DNA from: Pontibacterium granulatum
GTDB taxonomy: Bacteria; Pseudomonadota; Gammaproteobacteria; Pseudomonadales; Balneatricaceae
DNA length: 64,000 nt
Direction: 5' to 3'
NCBI RefSeq assembly: GCF_029961155.1
Contig: NZ_JASBRH010000001.1
Span: forward strand, 305,428 to 369,427
How positions within the stretch are numbered: the first letter of the stretch is position 1; every line of letters starts with the position of its first letter. Of this stretch, positions 46,663 through 57,751 are shown in pieces. A program made the position numbers and the translations under genes. The notes beneath the pieces are model-generated. The model saw only the letters and a program-made list of their open reading frames with translations, had not been told where the DNA came from and searched no databases.

Positions 46663-47079
46663 TTAGTCCATAGCATCCAGTGCTTTCTGGAAACGGTTGG
46701 CGTGACTGCGCTCGGCCTTCGCCAGGGTTTCAAACCAATCGGCAATCTCATCAAAACCCTCTTCACGGGCGGTTTTTGCCATGCCCGGATACATATCGGT
46801 GTATTCGTGGGTTTCGCCGGCGATGGCGGCTTTGAGGTTGTCGGAGGTCTGACCGATTGGCAGACCGGTGGCGGGATCCCCCACCTCTTCCAAGTAATCG
46901 AGATGACCATGGGCATGGCCAGTCTCACCTTCAGCGGTTGAGCGGAACACCGCAGACACGTCGTTGTACCCCTCTACGTCAGCCTTGGCGGCAAAGTAGA
47001 GATAACGTCGGTTAGCCTGGGATTCGCCCGCAAATGCATCCTTCAGATTCTGCTCCGTCCTGCTACCTTTGAGAGACAT
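46663..47079 (-). CDS. Rubrerythrin
   Basis: A 138-residue di-iron ferritin-like protein. Two glutamate-containing helices provide the metal site: [20 protein letters not shown] and the later [20 protein letters not shown]. It lacks a C-terminal rubredoxin domain, so electrons must come from a partner, perhaps the Fe-S protein next door. ATG at 47079 is supported by GAGGAG 8 bp upstream. Confidence 0.9.
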   Translation of the reverse strand: MSLKGSRTEQNLKDAFAGESQANRRYLYFAAKADVEGYNDVSAVFRSTAEGETGHAHGHLDYLEEVGDPATGLPIGQTSDNLKAAIAGETHEYTDMYPGMAKTAREEGFDEIADWFETLAKAERSHANRFQKALDAMD

Positions 47080-47251
47080 GGTCACTCTCCTCTAAACAGT
47101 GAATCAAGACAGCTCAATATAAGGATAGGTAACCGTGGCGGGCCTTTCTAAATAAAGATTCTTTATTCTGACTATTGAGTACCGCTATCGATGCGGCCAG
47201 AAGAAGGGAGGTGGCGGCTATCGTCATCCATAACGGGCGCCGCCACCGGGG

Positions 47252-49840
47252 TTAAACCTCTTCAATTTCAGCCGAATGCACCAGGATACTGGCCAGATCC
47301 GGGGTTGGGCGTCCAACGTAGTAGCCCTGTGCATAAGTAATGTTTGCCGCTTCCACCAGGTCCAGCACCTCCTGACTTTCCACAAACTCGGCAATGGTTT
47401 CCAGGTTCAGTTCCTTCGACAGTTTGGCAATGCTGTTTACAAACGCCATATCCCGCTTGTCGCTCGCCATATTGGCGATGAACTCGCCTTCGATCTTCAC
47501 GTAATCGATCGGCAGGTGCTTGAGATAGTGGAAGGAGGAGAAACCGGAGCCAAAGTCATCGATCGCCAGCTTAAAGCCCTCTTCCTTCAGATTGGCCACA
47601 AACTGCTCCAGCACCGAGATGCTTTTCACCGTATCGCGTTCGGTGATCTCAAACACCACACTCTGGGTGTTGATCTGATGCAACTGGGTCAGGCGTTTCA
47701 CCTGGTGGATAAAGTCACTCACCACCACCGCCCGTGGTGACATATTGATAAACAACATACCCTGGTAGTTGATGGCTCTGGCGGCAGCAAAGGCCTTGTC
47801 CATCACGATGTAATCCAGGGCATGGATCTTATCCATCGATTCGGCAATCTCGATAAATTCCGCCGCCTTCATCAGGCTATCGTCCGGCAACTCGATACGA
47901 CTCAGTACTTCGACCGCAGTCACGCGGCCATTGTCGGTACGCTGAATCGGCTGGAACACGGGGATCAGTTTGCGGTGTTCGATCGCATGTTTCACCAGCA
48001 GCGTCTTCTCGCTCATATCTTTGAAGATATTCACCAGATCGTGCTCATCCGGTACACAGAGACGGTCTTTGCCATCCTGCTTCGCGCGGTACATGAGATT
48101 ATCCACAAACATGAACAGATCTTTCTTGTTCTCGGCATGGTCGGGATAGATGCCGATACCTATCGATGCGGTGACTTTCAGTTCAGCACCGGAGGTATGG
48201 GTAACGGAGAAGCAGCGGATACGTTCCAGCAGGCGACGCCCTGCGCTTTCCGCTTCTTCCAGATCGGCTTCAGACAGCAGCACGACAAACTCGTCACCGC
48301 CGTATCGAGCCACAACAGCGCCCTGCGGGAAGGTATCGAGCAGGCACTCCGCAAAGGTTTCCAGCAGCTTGTCGCCCCAGCTATGACCGTAGCCGTCGTT
48401 GATCGACTTGAAGTTATCCAGGTCGATCATCAGCACGGCCACCTTGTAGTCGTGGCGGGCACAGCGATCCAGCTCGTACTCCAGCAGCTCCCAGAACATA
48501 CGCTGGTTGTAAAGATTGGTCAGCGGATCACGGGTAGCGTAGTACTCCAGATCGTTGGTGTACTTATAGATAGCACGGACCGACCCCACCACGTTTAGCA
48601 GGGTGGAGAGTACGCTCTCCAATACCAACAATTTAGTCTGGTCGCGAATTATCTCGGACTGCACGCCGATACCGACTATACCGCCAATCTTTGGTGTATC
48701 AACCAACAGGGATTTGCACTGCAGCTCGATACTGTCCTGATCCAATACGATCTCAGGTCCGACACTGCTTGCAACGTTATGGCGCACGTTGAGGCCCGCC
48801 GCATACAACTGGGAGTCACTCTGTTTCAGTCGGCGGATCACTGCCTTTTCCATATTCTCCTGCGTTTCCTGAGTCGCTGGGCGCAACCAGAAAATCTCCA
48901 GGTCAAACAGCTCATCGTCCACCTTGAAGATGGAGAACATGGTGTGTGCATCGATCACCTTATTAATTTCCATCAGCAGGTCGCTGACATATTCACGCCA
49001 GTCGCGCACCACTTCGGAGGTGATCACAAATTTTTCCAGCAGCCGAATCTCAAACTCCAGCAACTCTTTATCCACAGCTACATCACGTAGTTTGGTGGCC
49101 AGAGTGGCGACCTCGTCGTAGATACGCCCCAGTTCTTCGAAATCAAACTTGGAGCGCTCCAAATCCAGCTTTTTCAGGTCGGCGATCGACTCCACGGTAG
49201 ATACGCCATCGGTCAGCTGACGGATAGATTCATCCACGCGACGAGTTAAGGAGCGCACCGCTACATAGCCGAGCAACAAGGGCAGCGGCGCTATTAATAA
49301 CAAACTGTAGATAAGGTTTGATTTTGCCCGAGAAACGGCAGGTTCGAGATTTTGACGGACTTCAATAACACCGAGGCTATCACCAGCATCTGCATTAGTA
49401 TGACATGCTTGGCAGTTCTCTCTGGCTACCAGAGGATAAAGAAATCGGCTGTCGGTGTCCGTTTCAAAAGTCGCCACCTGACTGGTTCTAATCGCCTCCA
49501 ATACGTCCTTATCCATTTCTGGTTGCTCTATGGAGCCAAATAAAGCATCTACGATTGGCGCGCGATACAGCCTGAGTTTTAGTTCTGAGCCTGAATTATC
49601 TTCCTCCATTCGATGGAGAAAATGTTCCAGCTGCTGACGTGACCACCCCTGACTCATGACCACATACATGGAGTTAAATGTTTGCCGGGCCACGCGGTCT
49701 GCCACTTGAGTAGCGTTTTCCCGAATGCTACTGGTGAATGCTTGGCTTGCAATCACGAAGATAACCAAAAATCCCAGTGCGGAGAATAAGAGTATCCTTC
49801 TCAAAAGATAGCTATTGATCGTACTGCTCTGTGGTCTCAT
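47252..49840 (-). CDS. Haem-binding membrane GGDEF-EAL protein
   Basis: An 862-residue c-di-GMP enzyme. A first helix (about 14-34) is followed by a periplasmic region with a c-type haem motif CQACH at residues 143-147 (Tll0287/DUF3365-like sensor), a second helix near 178-200, a linker and GAF-like segment, then GGDEF (RYGGDEFVVLL, active-site motif intact, about residue 520) and EAL. The EAL signature is EVL (VEVLSRIEL), but FINMSP, FEITERD, DDFGSGFSS and KIEGEFI keep the main metal positions. It may sense redox or a gas ligand. A single gene with no obvious operon partner. Confidence 0.9.
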   Translation of the reverse strand: MRPQSSTINSYLLRRILLFSALGFLVIFVIASQAFTSSIRENATQVADRVARQTFNSMYVVMSQGWSRQQLEHFLHRMEEDNSGSELKLRLYRAPIVDALFGSIEQPEMDKDVLEAIRTSQVATFETDTDSRFLYPLVARENCQACHTNADAGDSLGVIEVRQNLEPAVSRAKSNLIYSLLLIAPLPLLLGYVAVRSLTRRVDESIRQLTDGVSTVESIADLKKLDLERSKFDFEELGRIYDEVATLATKLRDVAVDKELLEFEIRLLEKFVITSEVVRDWREYVSDLLMEINKVIDAHTMFSIFKVDDELFDLEIFWLRPATQETQENMEKAVIRRLKQSDSQLYAAGLNVRHNVASSVGPEIVLDQDSIELQCKSLLVDTPKIGGIVGIGVQSEIIRDQTKLLVLESVLSTLLNVVGSVRAIYKYTNDLEYYATRDPLTNLYNQRMFWELLEYELDRCARHDYKVAVLMIDLDNFKSINDGYGHSWGDKLLETFAECLLDTFPQGAVVARYGGDEFVVLLSEADLEEAESAGRRLLERIRCFSVTHTSGAELKVTASIGIGIYPDHAENKKDLFMFVDNLMYRAKQDGKDRLCVPDEHDLVNIFKDMSEKTLLVKHAIEHRKLIPVFQPIQRTDNGRVTAVEVLSRIELPDDSLMKAAEFIEIAESMDKIHALDYIVMDKAFAAARAINYQGMLFINMSPRAVVVSDFIHQVKRLTQLHQINTQSVVFEITERDTVKSISVLEQFVANLKEEGFKLAIDDFGSGFSSFHYLKHLPIDYVKIEGEFIANMASDKRDMAFVNSIAKLSKELNLETIAEFVESQEVLDLVEAANITYAQGYYVGRPTPDLASILVHSAEIEEV

Positions 49841-50018
49841 TTTGTTTTAATTTTTTCCACGACAAATACAGGGGCGGATTTAAGCTAGCATAATTCCGCT
49901 GATTTAAAAGATTTTCTATAATTTTTATTAGTTAATCCCTGCGCAGATCAATACTATTCTGTTTGAATCCCTCAGCCAGAAATAAACAAGCGTTTGACTC
50001 ATTTCTGGTCTTGAAGCA

Positions 50019-50046
50019 CAAAAAAGGCCCCTATTGGGGCCTTCTT
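50019..50046 (-). terminator. Intrinsic terminator of dapB
   Basis: AAGGCCCCAATAGGGGCC followed by TTTTTT on the minus strand, 17 bp after the dapB stop. Confidence 0.85.
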
Positions 50047-50063
50047 GATAGATGCTTGACGGT

Positions 50064-50882
<819 letters not shown>

Positions 50883-50907
50883 TTAGCTGCCTGTTACAGG
50901 CAACACA

Positions 50908-51705
50908 TTATTCGTTCGGAATATTCTGGTCCATATCCAGCGCAGGTTTTTCACAACCGGCACTGCCCACAATCTTCGCGGGTACGCCCACAACGGTGGT
51001 GTGTGGCGGTACATCTTCCAGCACAACGGAACCGCCACCGACCTTAGCGCCAGCACCCACTTCGATGTTACCGAAGATTTTCGCACCGGCAGCAATCAAT
51101 ACACCTTCGCGGATTTTAGGGTGACGGTCGCCGGATTCTTTACCCGTGCCGCCCAGGGTTACGTTCTGCAGGATCGACACATCGTTTTCGATCACACAGG
51201 TTTCGCCCACCACGATGCCGGTTGCATGGTCAAACATTACACCACGCCCAATCTGGGCCGCCGGATGAATATCCACCTGCAGGACGGAGCTAACGCGGCT
51301 TTGAATATACAGTGCCATGGAGTGACGGCCCTGTTTCCACATCCAGTTTGCCACACGGTGTGCCTGGATCGCGTGGAACCCTTTCAGGTAGAGCAGTACG
51401 GTCGAGAGTTTACCGATCGCCGGGTCACGGGTGCGTACTGCACTCAGGTCGTGACACACGGAGAGGATAATCTGTGGATCGGACTCAAACGCTTGCTCGA
51501 TCAGCTCGCGCAGCGTGACCGCAGGCATCACCTCATCGGCCAGTTTACCCGCCAACAGGTAGGAAAGCGCGGAGGACAGGTTGCGGTGTCCGATAATGGT
51601 GGCGTGAAAGAAACTGGCCAGAAACGGTTCGTTTTCCGCTTCTACCCGTGCTTCTTCCTGAATCATTGCCCAAAGTGCTTTGGGTTCGAGTGGTATGGAG
51701 GTCAT
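50908..51705 (-). CDS. cysE: Serine O-acetyltransferase
   Basis: A 265-residue hexapeptide-repeat enzyme of the long E. coli CysE type, making O-acetylserine for cysteine synthesis. The N-terminal helical domain (AMIQEEARVEAENEPFLASF) is followed by DIHPAAQIGRGVMFDHATG with catalytic Asp/His, GETCVIEND and HPKIREGVLIAAGAKI. Its place between dapB and dnaJ is unusual compared with Pseudomonas. The gap to dnaJ is 55 bp and contains a GGGCCGG/CCGGCCC hairpin at 51739-51755. Confidence 0.95.
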   Translation of the reverse strand: MTSIPLEPKALWAMIQEEARVEAENEPFLASFFHATIIGHRNLSSALSYLLAGKLADEVMPAVTLRELIEQAFESDPQIILSVCHDLSAVRTRDPAIGKLSTVLLYLKGFHAIQAHRVANWMWKQGRHSMALYIQSRVSSVLQVDIHPAAQIGRGVMFDHATGIVVGETCVIENDVSILQNVTLGGTGKESGDRHPKIREGVLIAAGAKIFGNIEVGAGAKVGGGSVVLEDVPPHTTVVGVPAKIVGSAGCEKPALDMDQNIPNE

Positions 51706-51760
51706 AAAGCCCTCAGTGTCGTGCCCTTGAAACAGCGCGGGCCGGAAACCGGCCCACCAT

Positions 51761-52894
51761 TTAGGTCATATCTTCAAAAAACTTCTTCACCGAATCAAAG
51801 AAACCGTGTTTCTTCGGTGAATGCTTGCTGTTGCCCTGCTCCATCTCGTCGTGGAACTCACGCAACAGCTCTTTCTGGCGACTGCTTAGGTTGACCGGGG
51901 TTTCCACCACCGCACGCACCAACAGATCACCTACAGAACCACCACGTACCGGTTTCACACCTTTGCCACGCAAACGGAACAGTTTACCGGTCTGGGTTTC
52001 AGCAGGTACTTTGAGTTTAACGCGACCATCCAGGGTTGGCACTTCCAATTCACCACCCAAAGCTGCGTCCACAAAGCTGATCGGCACTTCGCAATACAGG
52101 TGCTTACCGTCACGCTCGAAGATCGGGTGCGCCGTTACGTTCACCTGAACGTACAGGTCGCCCGCAGGACCACCGTGGGAACCCGCTTCACCTTCACCCG
52201 CCAGACGGATACGATCACCCGTATCAACACCCGCTGGAATCTTAACGGACAGGGTCTTGGTCTTCTCGATGCGCCCCTGGCCACGACAGTCAGTACATGG
52301 ATCGGAGATCACATGGCCCTCGCCGCGACAGGTCGGACAGGTCTGCTGCACAGAGAAGAAGCCCTGCTGCATACGTACCTGGCCCATACCGCCACAGGTG
52401 CCACAGGTTTTTGGTGATGTACCTGGTTTGGCACCGCTGCCGTGACAGGTTTCACAGTTCACCAGTGTTGGAACTTTGATCATGCGCTCTACACCACGTA
52501 CCGCCTCTTCCAGAGAGAGGTCCATGTTGTAGCGCAGGTCTGCGCCGCGCTGCACGGAGCTACGACGGCCACCACCGCCGCCACCGAAGATATCACCAAA
52601 GACATCACCAAAGATGTCACCGAAACCACCTTCGAAACCACCGCCGCCAAAGCCGCCACCCATGTTGGGATCAACACCGGCGTGACCGTACTGGTCGTAC
52701 GCTGCTTTCTTCTGGGCATCGGAGAGAATTTCATAGGCTTCGTTTACTTCCTTGAACTTCTCTTCCGCTTCCTTATCATCCGGGCTACGGTCCGGGTGAT
52801 ACTTCATCGCCATGCGGCGGAAAGCTTTTTTGATGTCGCGGTCGGATGCGTCTCGGTCAACACCGAGCACTTCGTAGTAGTCTTGTTTTGACAT
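51761..52894 (-). CDS. dnaJ: Chaperone protein DnaJ
   Basis: A 377-residue co-chaperone with J domain ([19 protein letters not shown] and the HPD of [11 protein letters not shown]), a Gly/Phe-rich linker and four CxxCxGxG zinc repeats ([32 protein letters not shown]), then the client-binding domain. Transcribed after dnaK across a structured 160-bp spacer. Confidence 0.97.
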   Translation of the reverse strand: MSKQDYYEVLGVDRDASDRDIKKAFRRMAMKYHPDRSPDDKEAEEKFKEVNEAYEILSDAQKKAAYDQYGHAGVDPNMGGGFGGGGFEGGFGDIFGDVFGDIFGGGGGGRRSSVQRGADLRYNMDLSLEEAVRGVERMIKVPTLVNCETCHGSGAKPGTSPKTCGTCGGMGQVRMQQGFFSVQQTCPTCRGEGHVISDPCTDCRGQGRIEKTKTLSVKIPAGVDTGDRIRLAGEGEAGSHGGPAGDLYVQVNVTAHPIFERDGKHLYCEVPISFVDAALGGELEVPTLDGRVKLKVPAETQTGKLFRLRGKGVKPVRGGSVGDLLVRAVVETPVNLSSRQKELLREFHDEMEQGNSKHSPKKHGFFDSVKKFFEDMT

Positions 52895-52930
52895 AGTCGG
52901 TTCTGGCTATCTCTTTAATCGGCGACATTT

Positions 52931-53028
52931 GCCGGATACAACAACGCGGGCCGAAGCGTTTTAGCCCCGAATCCCGCGATGCCTTGCACAGCAGTTATCC
53001 GGCGGGAGGCAACTCCACACCGGATAAC
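52931..53028 (-). promoter_or_regulatory. dnaK-dnaJ intercistronic RNA structure with alternative stems
   Basis: In mRNA sense GTTATCCGG (53028-53020) can pair with CCGGATAAC (53002-52994) to give a 9-bp stem, and the same middle segment can instead pair with TATCCGGC (52938-52931). A CGCGGG/CCCGCG stem is nested in the second fold. Confidence 0.55.
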
Positions 53029-53054
53029 GTCCTATTCAGAAGTCAGACGTAGAA

Positions 53055-54980
53055 TTACTTCTTGTCGTCTTTAACCTCTTCGAACTCAGCATCAACGGCG
53101 TCATCGCCTGGCTTCGCTTCTTCAGCGCCGCCTGCTGCCTGCTCTGCTTCAGCCTGCTGAGCCGCTTCAGCGTACATCTTCTGGGCTACGCCAGAGATCG
53201 CTTCAGTCAGGGCTGCAGTTTTCGCTTCGATCGCATCTTTGTCGTCGCCTTTCAGGGCTTCTTCAAGTTCAGCGGTCGCTTTCTCGATGTTTGCTTTCTC
53301 TTCGTCAGTCGCTTTGTCCCCAGCTTCTTCCATGGTCTTCTTCGCAGAGTGGACCATAGCGTCGCCCTGGTTGCGCGCCTGACTCAGTTCTTCAAACTTC
53401 TTGTCTTCTTCCGCGTGCGCTTCCGCGTCACGTACCATCTGTTCGATCTCGTCATCGCTCAGACCAGAAGAGGCTTTGATGATGATGGACTGCTCTTTAC
53501 CGGTTGCCTTGTCTTTCGCAGATACGTTCAGGATACCGTTAGCATCCAGGTCGAAGGTTACTTCGATCTGAGGCATGCCGCGTGGAGCTGGCGGAATGTC
53601 AGCCAGGTCGAAACGACCCAGAGATTTGTTCTGCGCAGCCTGCTTACGCTCACCCTGTACCACATGGATGGTAACCGCGGTTTGGTTGTCATCAGCCGTG
53701 GAGAAGATCTGGGACTTCTTGGTTGGGATCGTGGTGTTCTTCTCGATCAGAGACGTCGCCACGCCACCCATGGTTTCAATACCCAGAGTCAGTGGAGTCA
53801 CGTCCAGCAGCAGTACGTCTTTCACGTCACCCGCCAGTACCGCACCCTGAATGGATGCACCCATCGCTACCGCTTCGTCAGGGTTCACGTCCTTACGTGG
53901 TTCTTTACCGAAGAAGTCAGCAACCGCTTTCTGAACCATTGGCATACGGGTCTGACCGCCCACCAGGATCACTTCGTCGATTTCAGACGCAGACAGGTCA
54001 GCGTCTTTCAGCGCGATGCGGCATGGTTCGATAGAACGGGTTACCAGTTCTTCTACCAGAGATTCCAGTTTCGCACGGGTCACTTTTACGTTCAGGTGCT
54101 TAGGACCGGTTGCGTCAGCGGTGATGTACGGCAGGTTCACGTCGGTCTGCTGTGCAGACGACAGCTCACACTTCGCTTTTTCAGCCGCTTCTTTCAGACG
54201 CTGCAGAGCCAGCGGGTCGTTGTGCAAATCGATACCGGACTCTTTCTTGAACTCAGCAGCCAAGTACTCGATCAGACGCAGGTCAAAGTCTTCACCACCC
54301 AGAAATGTGTCGCCGTTGGTAGCCAGTACTTCAAACTGGTGCTCGCCGTCCACGTCAGCAATCTCGATGATGGAGATATCAAAGGTACCACCACCCAGAT
54401 CGTATACCGCGATGGTCTTGTCACCTTTAGACTTGTCCATGCCGTATGCCAGTGCCGCAGCAGTAGGCTCGTTAATGATACGCTTAACTTCCAGTCCTGC
54501 GATCTTACCCGCGTCTTTAGTTGCCTGGCGCTGAGAGTCATTGAAGTATGCAGGTACTGTGATTACCGCTTCAGTTACCGGCTCACCCAGGTAATCTTCA
54601 GCAGTCTTCTTCATTTTCTTCAGAATTTCAGCAGACACCTGAGGCGCTGCCAGTTTTTGATCACGCACCTGTACCCATGCGTCACCGTTGTCGGCTTCTA
54701 CGATCTTGTACGGCACCATCTTGATGTCTTTCTGTACAACATCGTCTTTAAAACGACGACCGATCAGACGCTTGATCGCAAACAGGGTGTTATCAGGGTT
54801 GGTTACCGCCTGACGTTTCGCCGGCTGACCTACCAGAGTCTCGCCATCTTCTGCGTACGCGATGATAGACGGGGTGGTGCGATCGCCTTCAGCGTTCTCA
54901 ATAACTTTGCTCTTGTCACCATCCAGGATAGCTACACAGGAGTTGGTAGTACCCAGGTCGATACCGATGATTTTACCCAT
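53055..54980 (-). CDS. dnaK: Chaperone protein DnaK
   Basis: A 641-residue Hsp70. [13 protein letters not shown] opens the ATPase domain, [16 protein letters not shown] and [11 protein letters not shown] follow, then the linker [15 protein letters not shown], the substrate domain and an acidic, glutamate-rich lid tail ending [10 protein letters not shown]. It is between grpE and dnaJ, with its own sigma-32-like promoter upstream. Confidence 0.98.
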   Translation of the reverse strand: MGKIIGIDLGTTNSCVAILDGDKSKVIENAEGDRTTPSIIAYAEDGETLVGQPAKRQAVTNPDNTLFAIKRLIGRRFKDDVVQKDIKMVPYKIVEADNGDAWVQVRDQKLAAPQVSAEILKKMKKTAEDYLGEPVTEAVITVPAYFNDSQRQATKDAGKIAGLEVKRIINEPTAAALAYGMDKSKGDKTIAVYDLGGGTFDISIIEIADVDGEHQFEVLATNGDTFLGGEDFDLRLIEYLAAEFKKESGIDLHNDPLALQRLKEAAEKAKCELSSAQQTDVNLPYITADATGPKHLNVKVTRAKLESLVEELVTRSIEPCRIALKDADLSASEIDEVILVGGQTRMPMVQKAVADFFGKEPRKDVNPDEAVAMGASIQGAVLAGDVKDVLLLDVTPLTLGIETMGGVATSLIEKNTTIPTKKSQIFSTADDNQTAVTIHVVQGERKQAAQNKSLGRFDLADIPPAPRGMPQIEVTFDLDANGILNVSAKDKATGKEQSIIIKASSGLSDDEIEQMVRDAEAHAEEDKKFEELSQARNQGDAMVHSAKKTMEEAGDKATDEEKANIEKATAELEEALKGDDKDAIEAKTAALTEAISGVAQKMYAEAAQQAEAEQAAGGAEEAKPGDDAVDAEFEEVKDDKK

Positions 54981-55052
54981 TCGAATGTCACTCCAAGTTT
55001 CTGCCCGTTAAGACGGGTCAGCGGTCAAATCTTTAATAAATGCTTTGCAATC

Positions 55053-55082
55053 TATATTGGTGCGCCAAACTCAGTTTCAAGG
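55053..55082 (-). promoter_or_regulatory. dnaK: Putative sigma-32 promoter of dnaK
   Basis: On the minus strand CCTTGAAA, a 13-bp spacer and ACCAATATA resemble the heat-shock consensus CTTGAAA and CCCCATNTA. It ends about 73 bp before the dnaK ATG. Confidence 0.6.
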
Positions 55083-55110
55083 CCCTGCACCAACTTTTCT
55101 TCAGTTCAAA

Positions 55111-55725
55111 TCAGCCTTTGGCTACCATCACCATCGCCGGACGAACCAGACGACCGTTCAGGGTGTAGCCTTTCTGCATCACCGCTACAACGGTGTTGGC
55201 CTCTACGCCTTCCGCCGGCACCATGGACATCGCCTGGTGCAGCTCTGGGTTGAACGGCTCGCCTTCAGGGTTCACCTGCTCAACGTTGAATTTCGCCAGA
55301 CCACTGACGAACATGTTCAGCGTCATCTCAACACCTTCGCGCATCGGCTTAACGGCCTCATCGTCTCCGGCTGCTTCGATTGCGCGCTCCAGGTTGTCAG
55401 CGATCGCCAGCATCTCGGTCGCGAATTTCTCCACACCGAACTTGTGCGCTTTCTCCACATCCTGTTCCGCACGGCGACGGATGTTCTGAATTTCCGCCTG
55501 GCCACGCAGCATCTGGTCTTTCAAGGCAGCCGCTTCTGCCTGAGCAACCTCCAGCTGGCTCATGAGCTCGGCTACAGACTGCAGCTCTGGCTCGGCCTCC
55601 TCCGCCAGAGGATCAGTCTCAAGCGCAGCTTGCTCTTCAGCTGTTACCTCTTCCGCAACGGCCTGTTCAGCCTGCTGAGCTTGCTCAGTTGCTTCGGTTT
55701 CAGGGGCTTTTTCTTCGTTTGCCAT
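55111..55725 (-). CDS. grpE: Nucleotide exchange factor GrpE
   Basis: A 204-residue DnaK exchange factor. The first 55 residues are Glu/Ala/Gln-rich and disordered, then a long helix ([20 protein letters not shown]) and the beta-wing end ([39 protein letters not shown]). It begins the heat-shock cluster. Confidence 0.96.
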   Translation of the reverse strand: MANEEKAPETEATEQAQQAEQAVAEEVTAEEQAALETDPLAEEAEPELQSVAELMSQLEVAQAEAAALKDQMLRGQAEIQNIRRRAEQDVEKAHKFGVEKFATEMLAIADNLERAIEAAGDDEAVKPMREGVEMTLNMFVSGLAKFNVEQVNPEGEPFNPELHQAMSMVPAEGVEANTVVAVMQKGYTLNGRLVRPAMVMVAKG

Positions 55726-55783
55726 CTGGAATCTCCAACTATTACTGCACCGATGTGCACAGAGTTATTCTTGCCTGTCGCTG

Positions 55784-55811
55784 TATATGGGGCCCGCCCG
55801 ACACTTTTCAA
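55784..55811 (-). promoter_or_regulatory. grpE: Sigma-32 promoter of grpE
   Basis: TTGAAA and CCCCATATA on the minus strand are separated by 13 bp, very close to the heat-shock consensus, 59-86 bp before the grpE ATG. Confidence 0.75.
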
Positions 55812-55870
55812 CACCAAAAGCCACAATTTTTTGTCATGAATATGATTTAAATTTGCACCGCAGATGGTTA

Positions 55871-55909
55871 TTGCTTATACAGTAAAAAATACTGTATAAA
55901 TAAACAGCT
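55871..55909 (+). promoter_or_regulatory. recN: LexA-controlled recN promoter
   Basis: TTGCTT and TATAAA are 18 bp apart. A canonical LexA box CTGT-N8-ACAG (55892-55907, spacer ATAAATAA) covers the -10. Overlapping it, TTATACAGTA and TACTGTATAA form a 10-bp inverted repeat with a 5-bp spacer (55875-55899). Confidence 0.8.
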
Positions 55910-55938
55910 TCCTTTGAGCAACTACAGGCAACCGTGCG

Positions 55939-57612
55939 ATGCTGAATCAGATAAATATCCGTGACTACGCCATCGTTGATGAACTTGATCTCGAACTGCA
56001 GAACGGTATGACCGTGGTCAGCGGTGAAACCGGTGCTGGCAAATCGATTATGCTGGATGCTCTCGGCCTCACCCTGGGTGACCGTGCCGACAGTGGCGCT
56101 GTGCGCAACGGCGCCGAGCGGGCAGAGATTACCGCCAGTTTCGATGTCTCCAACATCCCAGAGGCCCAAGCTTGGCTGCACCAGCAGGAACTGGATCAGG
56201 ATGGCGAATGCATTCTGCGTCGGGTGATTACCCGTGAAGGCCGATCCCGCTGTTACATCAATAATCGTCCAAGCCCAATCGGCGCTGTGCGGGAGTTGAG
56301 CGAACACCTGATCGACATTCACGGCCAGCACGAACATCAACGCCTGTTGAAGAAAGAACACCACCGCCTGCTGTTGGACCAATACGCCGGTGCGGGCATA
56401 CAGGCAGGTAAAACCCAGCGCACTTTCAACGAGTGGCGCAAGCTGGATAAAACACTGCGCCAACTGACTGAAGCCAGTGATGAGCAAGCTGCCCGTATTC
56501 AACTGTTAAGCTACCAGATCGAAGAGCTGGACCAGATCAGTCCCACCGAGGGTGAACTGCAAGATCTGGAGCAGGAACAGAAACAACTCGCCAATGCCTC
56601 GGAGATTTTGCACAGCGGCCACCAACTGATGGCCCTGACCACTGAGGGAGAAGGTGATAACTGCCTGGCTCTGCTCAACCAGTGCCTGCAACTGCTTGGC
56701 AATATGTCCGATCAGCAGGGCGTGACACAAGTGAGCGAGATGCTGAATAGTGCGCATATCCAGATTGAGGAAGCCGGTAGCGAACTGCGCCACTACCTCG
56801 ACGGCGTTGAGCTGAACCCAGAACGCCAGATGGAAGTAGAAGAGCGACTCTCCACACTCTACGATGTGGCGCGCAAACACAAGGTACAGCCAGAAGCTCT
56901 GCCGCGTCTGCATCAGGAACTAGCAGAGGAGCTACACGACCTGCAAAACAGCGACGAAGCGCTGGAACAACTGCAGCACGATGTCGAACAGAAAAGGGAC
57001 CAATTCCGAGAGGAAGCGAAAAAGCTCAGCGCGATGCGTGCCAAAGCCGCACGTAAACTCAGCAAAGCAGTAGACGAACAACTGCATAACTTAGGTATGC
57101 TGGCGGCCAACTTCACCGTGCAGCTCACCCCGTACGAAACCGATCAGCTCAACGCCACGGGGCTGGAAGAGGTAGAGTTCCTGATCAGTACCAACAAAGG
57201 CCAGCAGGCACGCCCATTGGCGAAGATCGCCTCCGGCGGTGAATTGTCCCGTATCAGCTTGGCGATACAGGTAATCACAGCCCAGACCTCCAGCACGCCA
57301 ACACTGATCTTCGACGAGGTCGATGTGGGTATCGGCGGTGCGGTGGCGGAGGTCGTTGGACGCCTAATGCGCCAATTGGGTGAGCGTACCCAGGTCCTCT
57401 GCGTAACACACCAACCGCAAGTGGCATCCCAGGGACATCAACACCTGTTTGTCAGCAAGAAAGCGCGCAAACAGCAGACCTTTACCCGCATCAACCGCCT
57501 GCGTACCGACGAACGCGTGCAGGAAGTAGCGCGAATGCTGGGGGGGATCGAGATCACCGAACGCTCCATCGAGCACGCCCGCGAGATGCTCAACGGCGCG
57601 ATCACGCACTAA
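55939..57612 (+). CDS. recN: DNA repair protein RecN
   Basis: A 557-residue SMC-like ATPase for double-strand break repair. Walker A is VSGETGAGKSIMLDA, the signature SGGELSRISLA and Walker B TLIFDEVDVGIGG, with long coiled coils between residues 160 and 370. Damage-inducible through the LexA box 30-45 bp upstream. It lies divergent from grpE, as in Pseudomonas. Confidence 0.96.
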   Translation: MLNQINIRDYAIVDELDLELQNGMTVVSGETGAGKSIMLDALGLTLGDRADSGAVRNGAERAEITASFDVSNIPEAQAWLHQQELDQDGECILRRVITREGRSRCYINNRPSPIGAVRELSEHLIDIHGQHEHQRLLKKEHHRLLLDQYAGAGIQAGKTQRTFNEWRKLDKTLRQLTEASDEQAARIQLLSYQIEELDQISPTEGELQDLEQEQKQLANASEILHSGHQLMALTTEGEGDNCLALLNQCLQLLGNMSDQQGVTQVSEMLNSAHIQIEEAGSELRHYLDGVELNPERQMEVEERLSTLYDVARKHKVQPEALPRLHQELAEELHDLQNSDEALEQLQHDVEQKRDQFREEAKKLSAMRAKAARKLSKAVDEQLHNLGMLAANFTVQLTPYETDQLNATGLEEVEFLISTNKGQQARPLAKIASGGELSRISLAIQVITAQTSSTPTLIFDEVDVGIGGAVAEVVGRLMRQLGERTQVLCVTHQPQVASQGHQHLFVSKKARKQQTFTRINRLRTDERVQEVARMLGGIEITERSIEHAREMLNGAITH

Positions 57613-57689
57613 CCAACGATCGAGTTGGGATAACGCACAGGTTGTGCCATCACGGAGCGATACCCAAATGAAGGCCTAGTCCCGTCCAG

Positions 57690-57725
57690 AATAAAAAAGC
57701 CAGCTTGAAGCTGGCTTTTTTATTG
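57690..57725. terminator. Bidirectional terminator between recN and fur
   Basis: AAAAAAGCCAGCTT and AAGCTGGCTTTTTT form a perfect stem with A and T tracts on both sides, serving two convergent genes. Confidence 0.9.
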
Positions 57726-57751
57726 GCTACTGATCGCGCGAGGGTGATCGA

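Noticed and set aside
51739..51755. GGGCCGG/CCGGCCC hairpin after dnaJ as an intrinsic terminator
   Set aside because: The stem is strong but no T tract follows on the minus strand, so termination is not supported.
53349..55253. A 634-codon plus-strand frame opposite dnaK and grpE
   Set aside because: Mirror-frame artefact of strongly biased codons; it also crosses the dnaK promoter region and has no recognisable domain.
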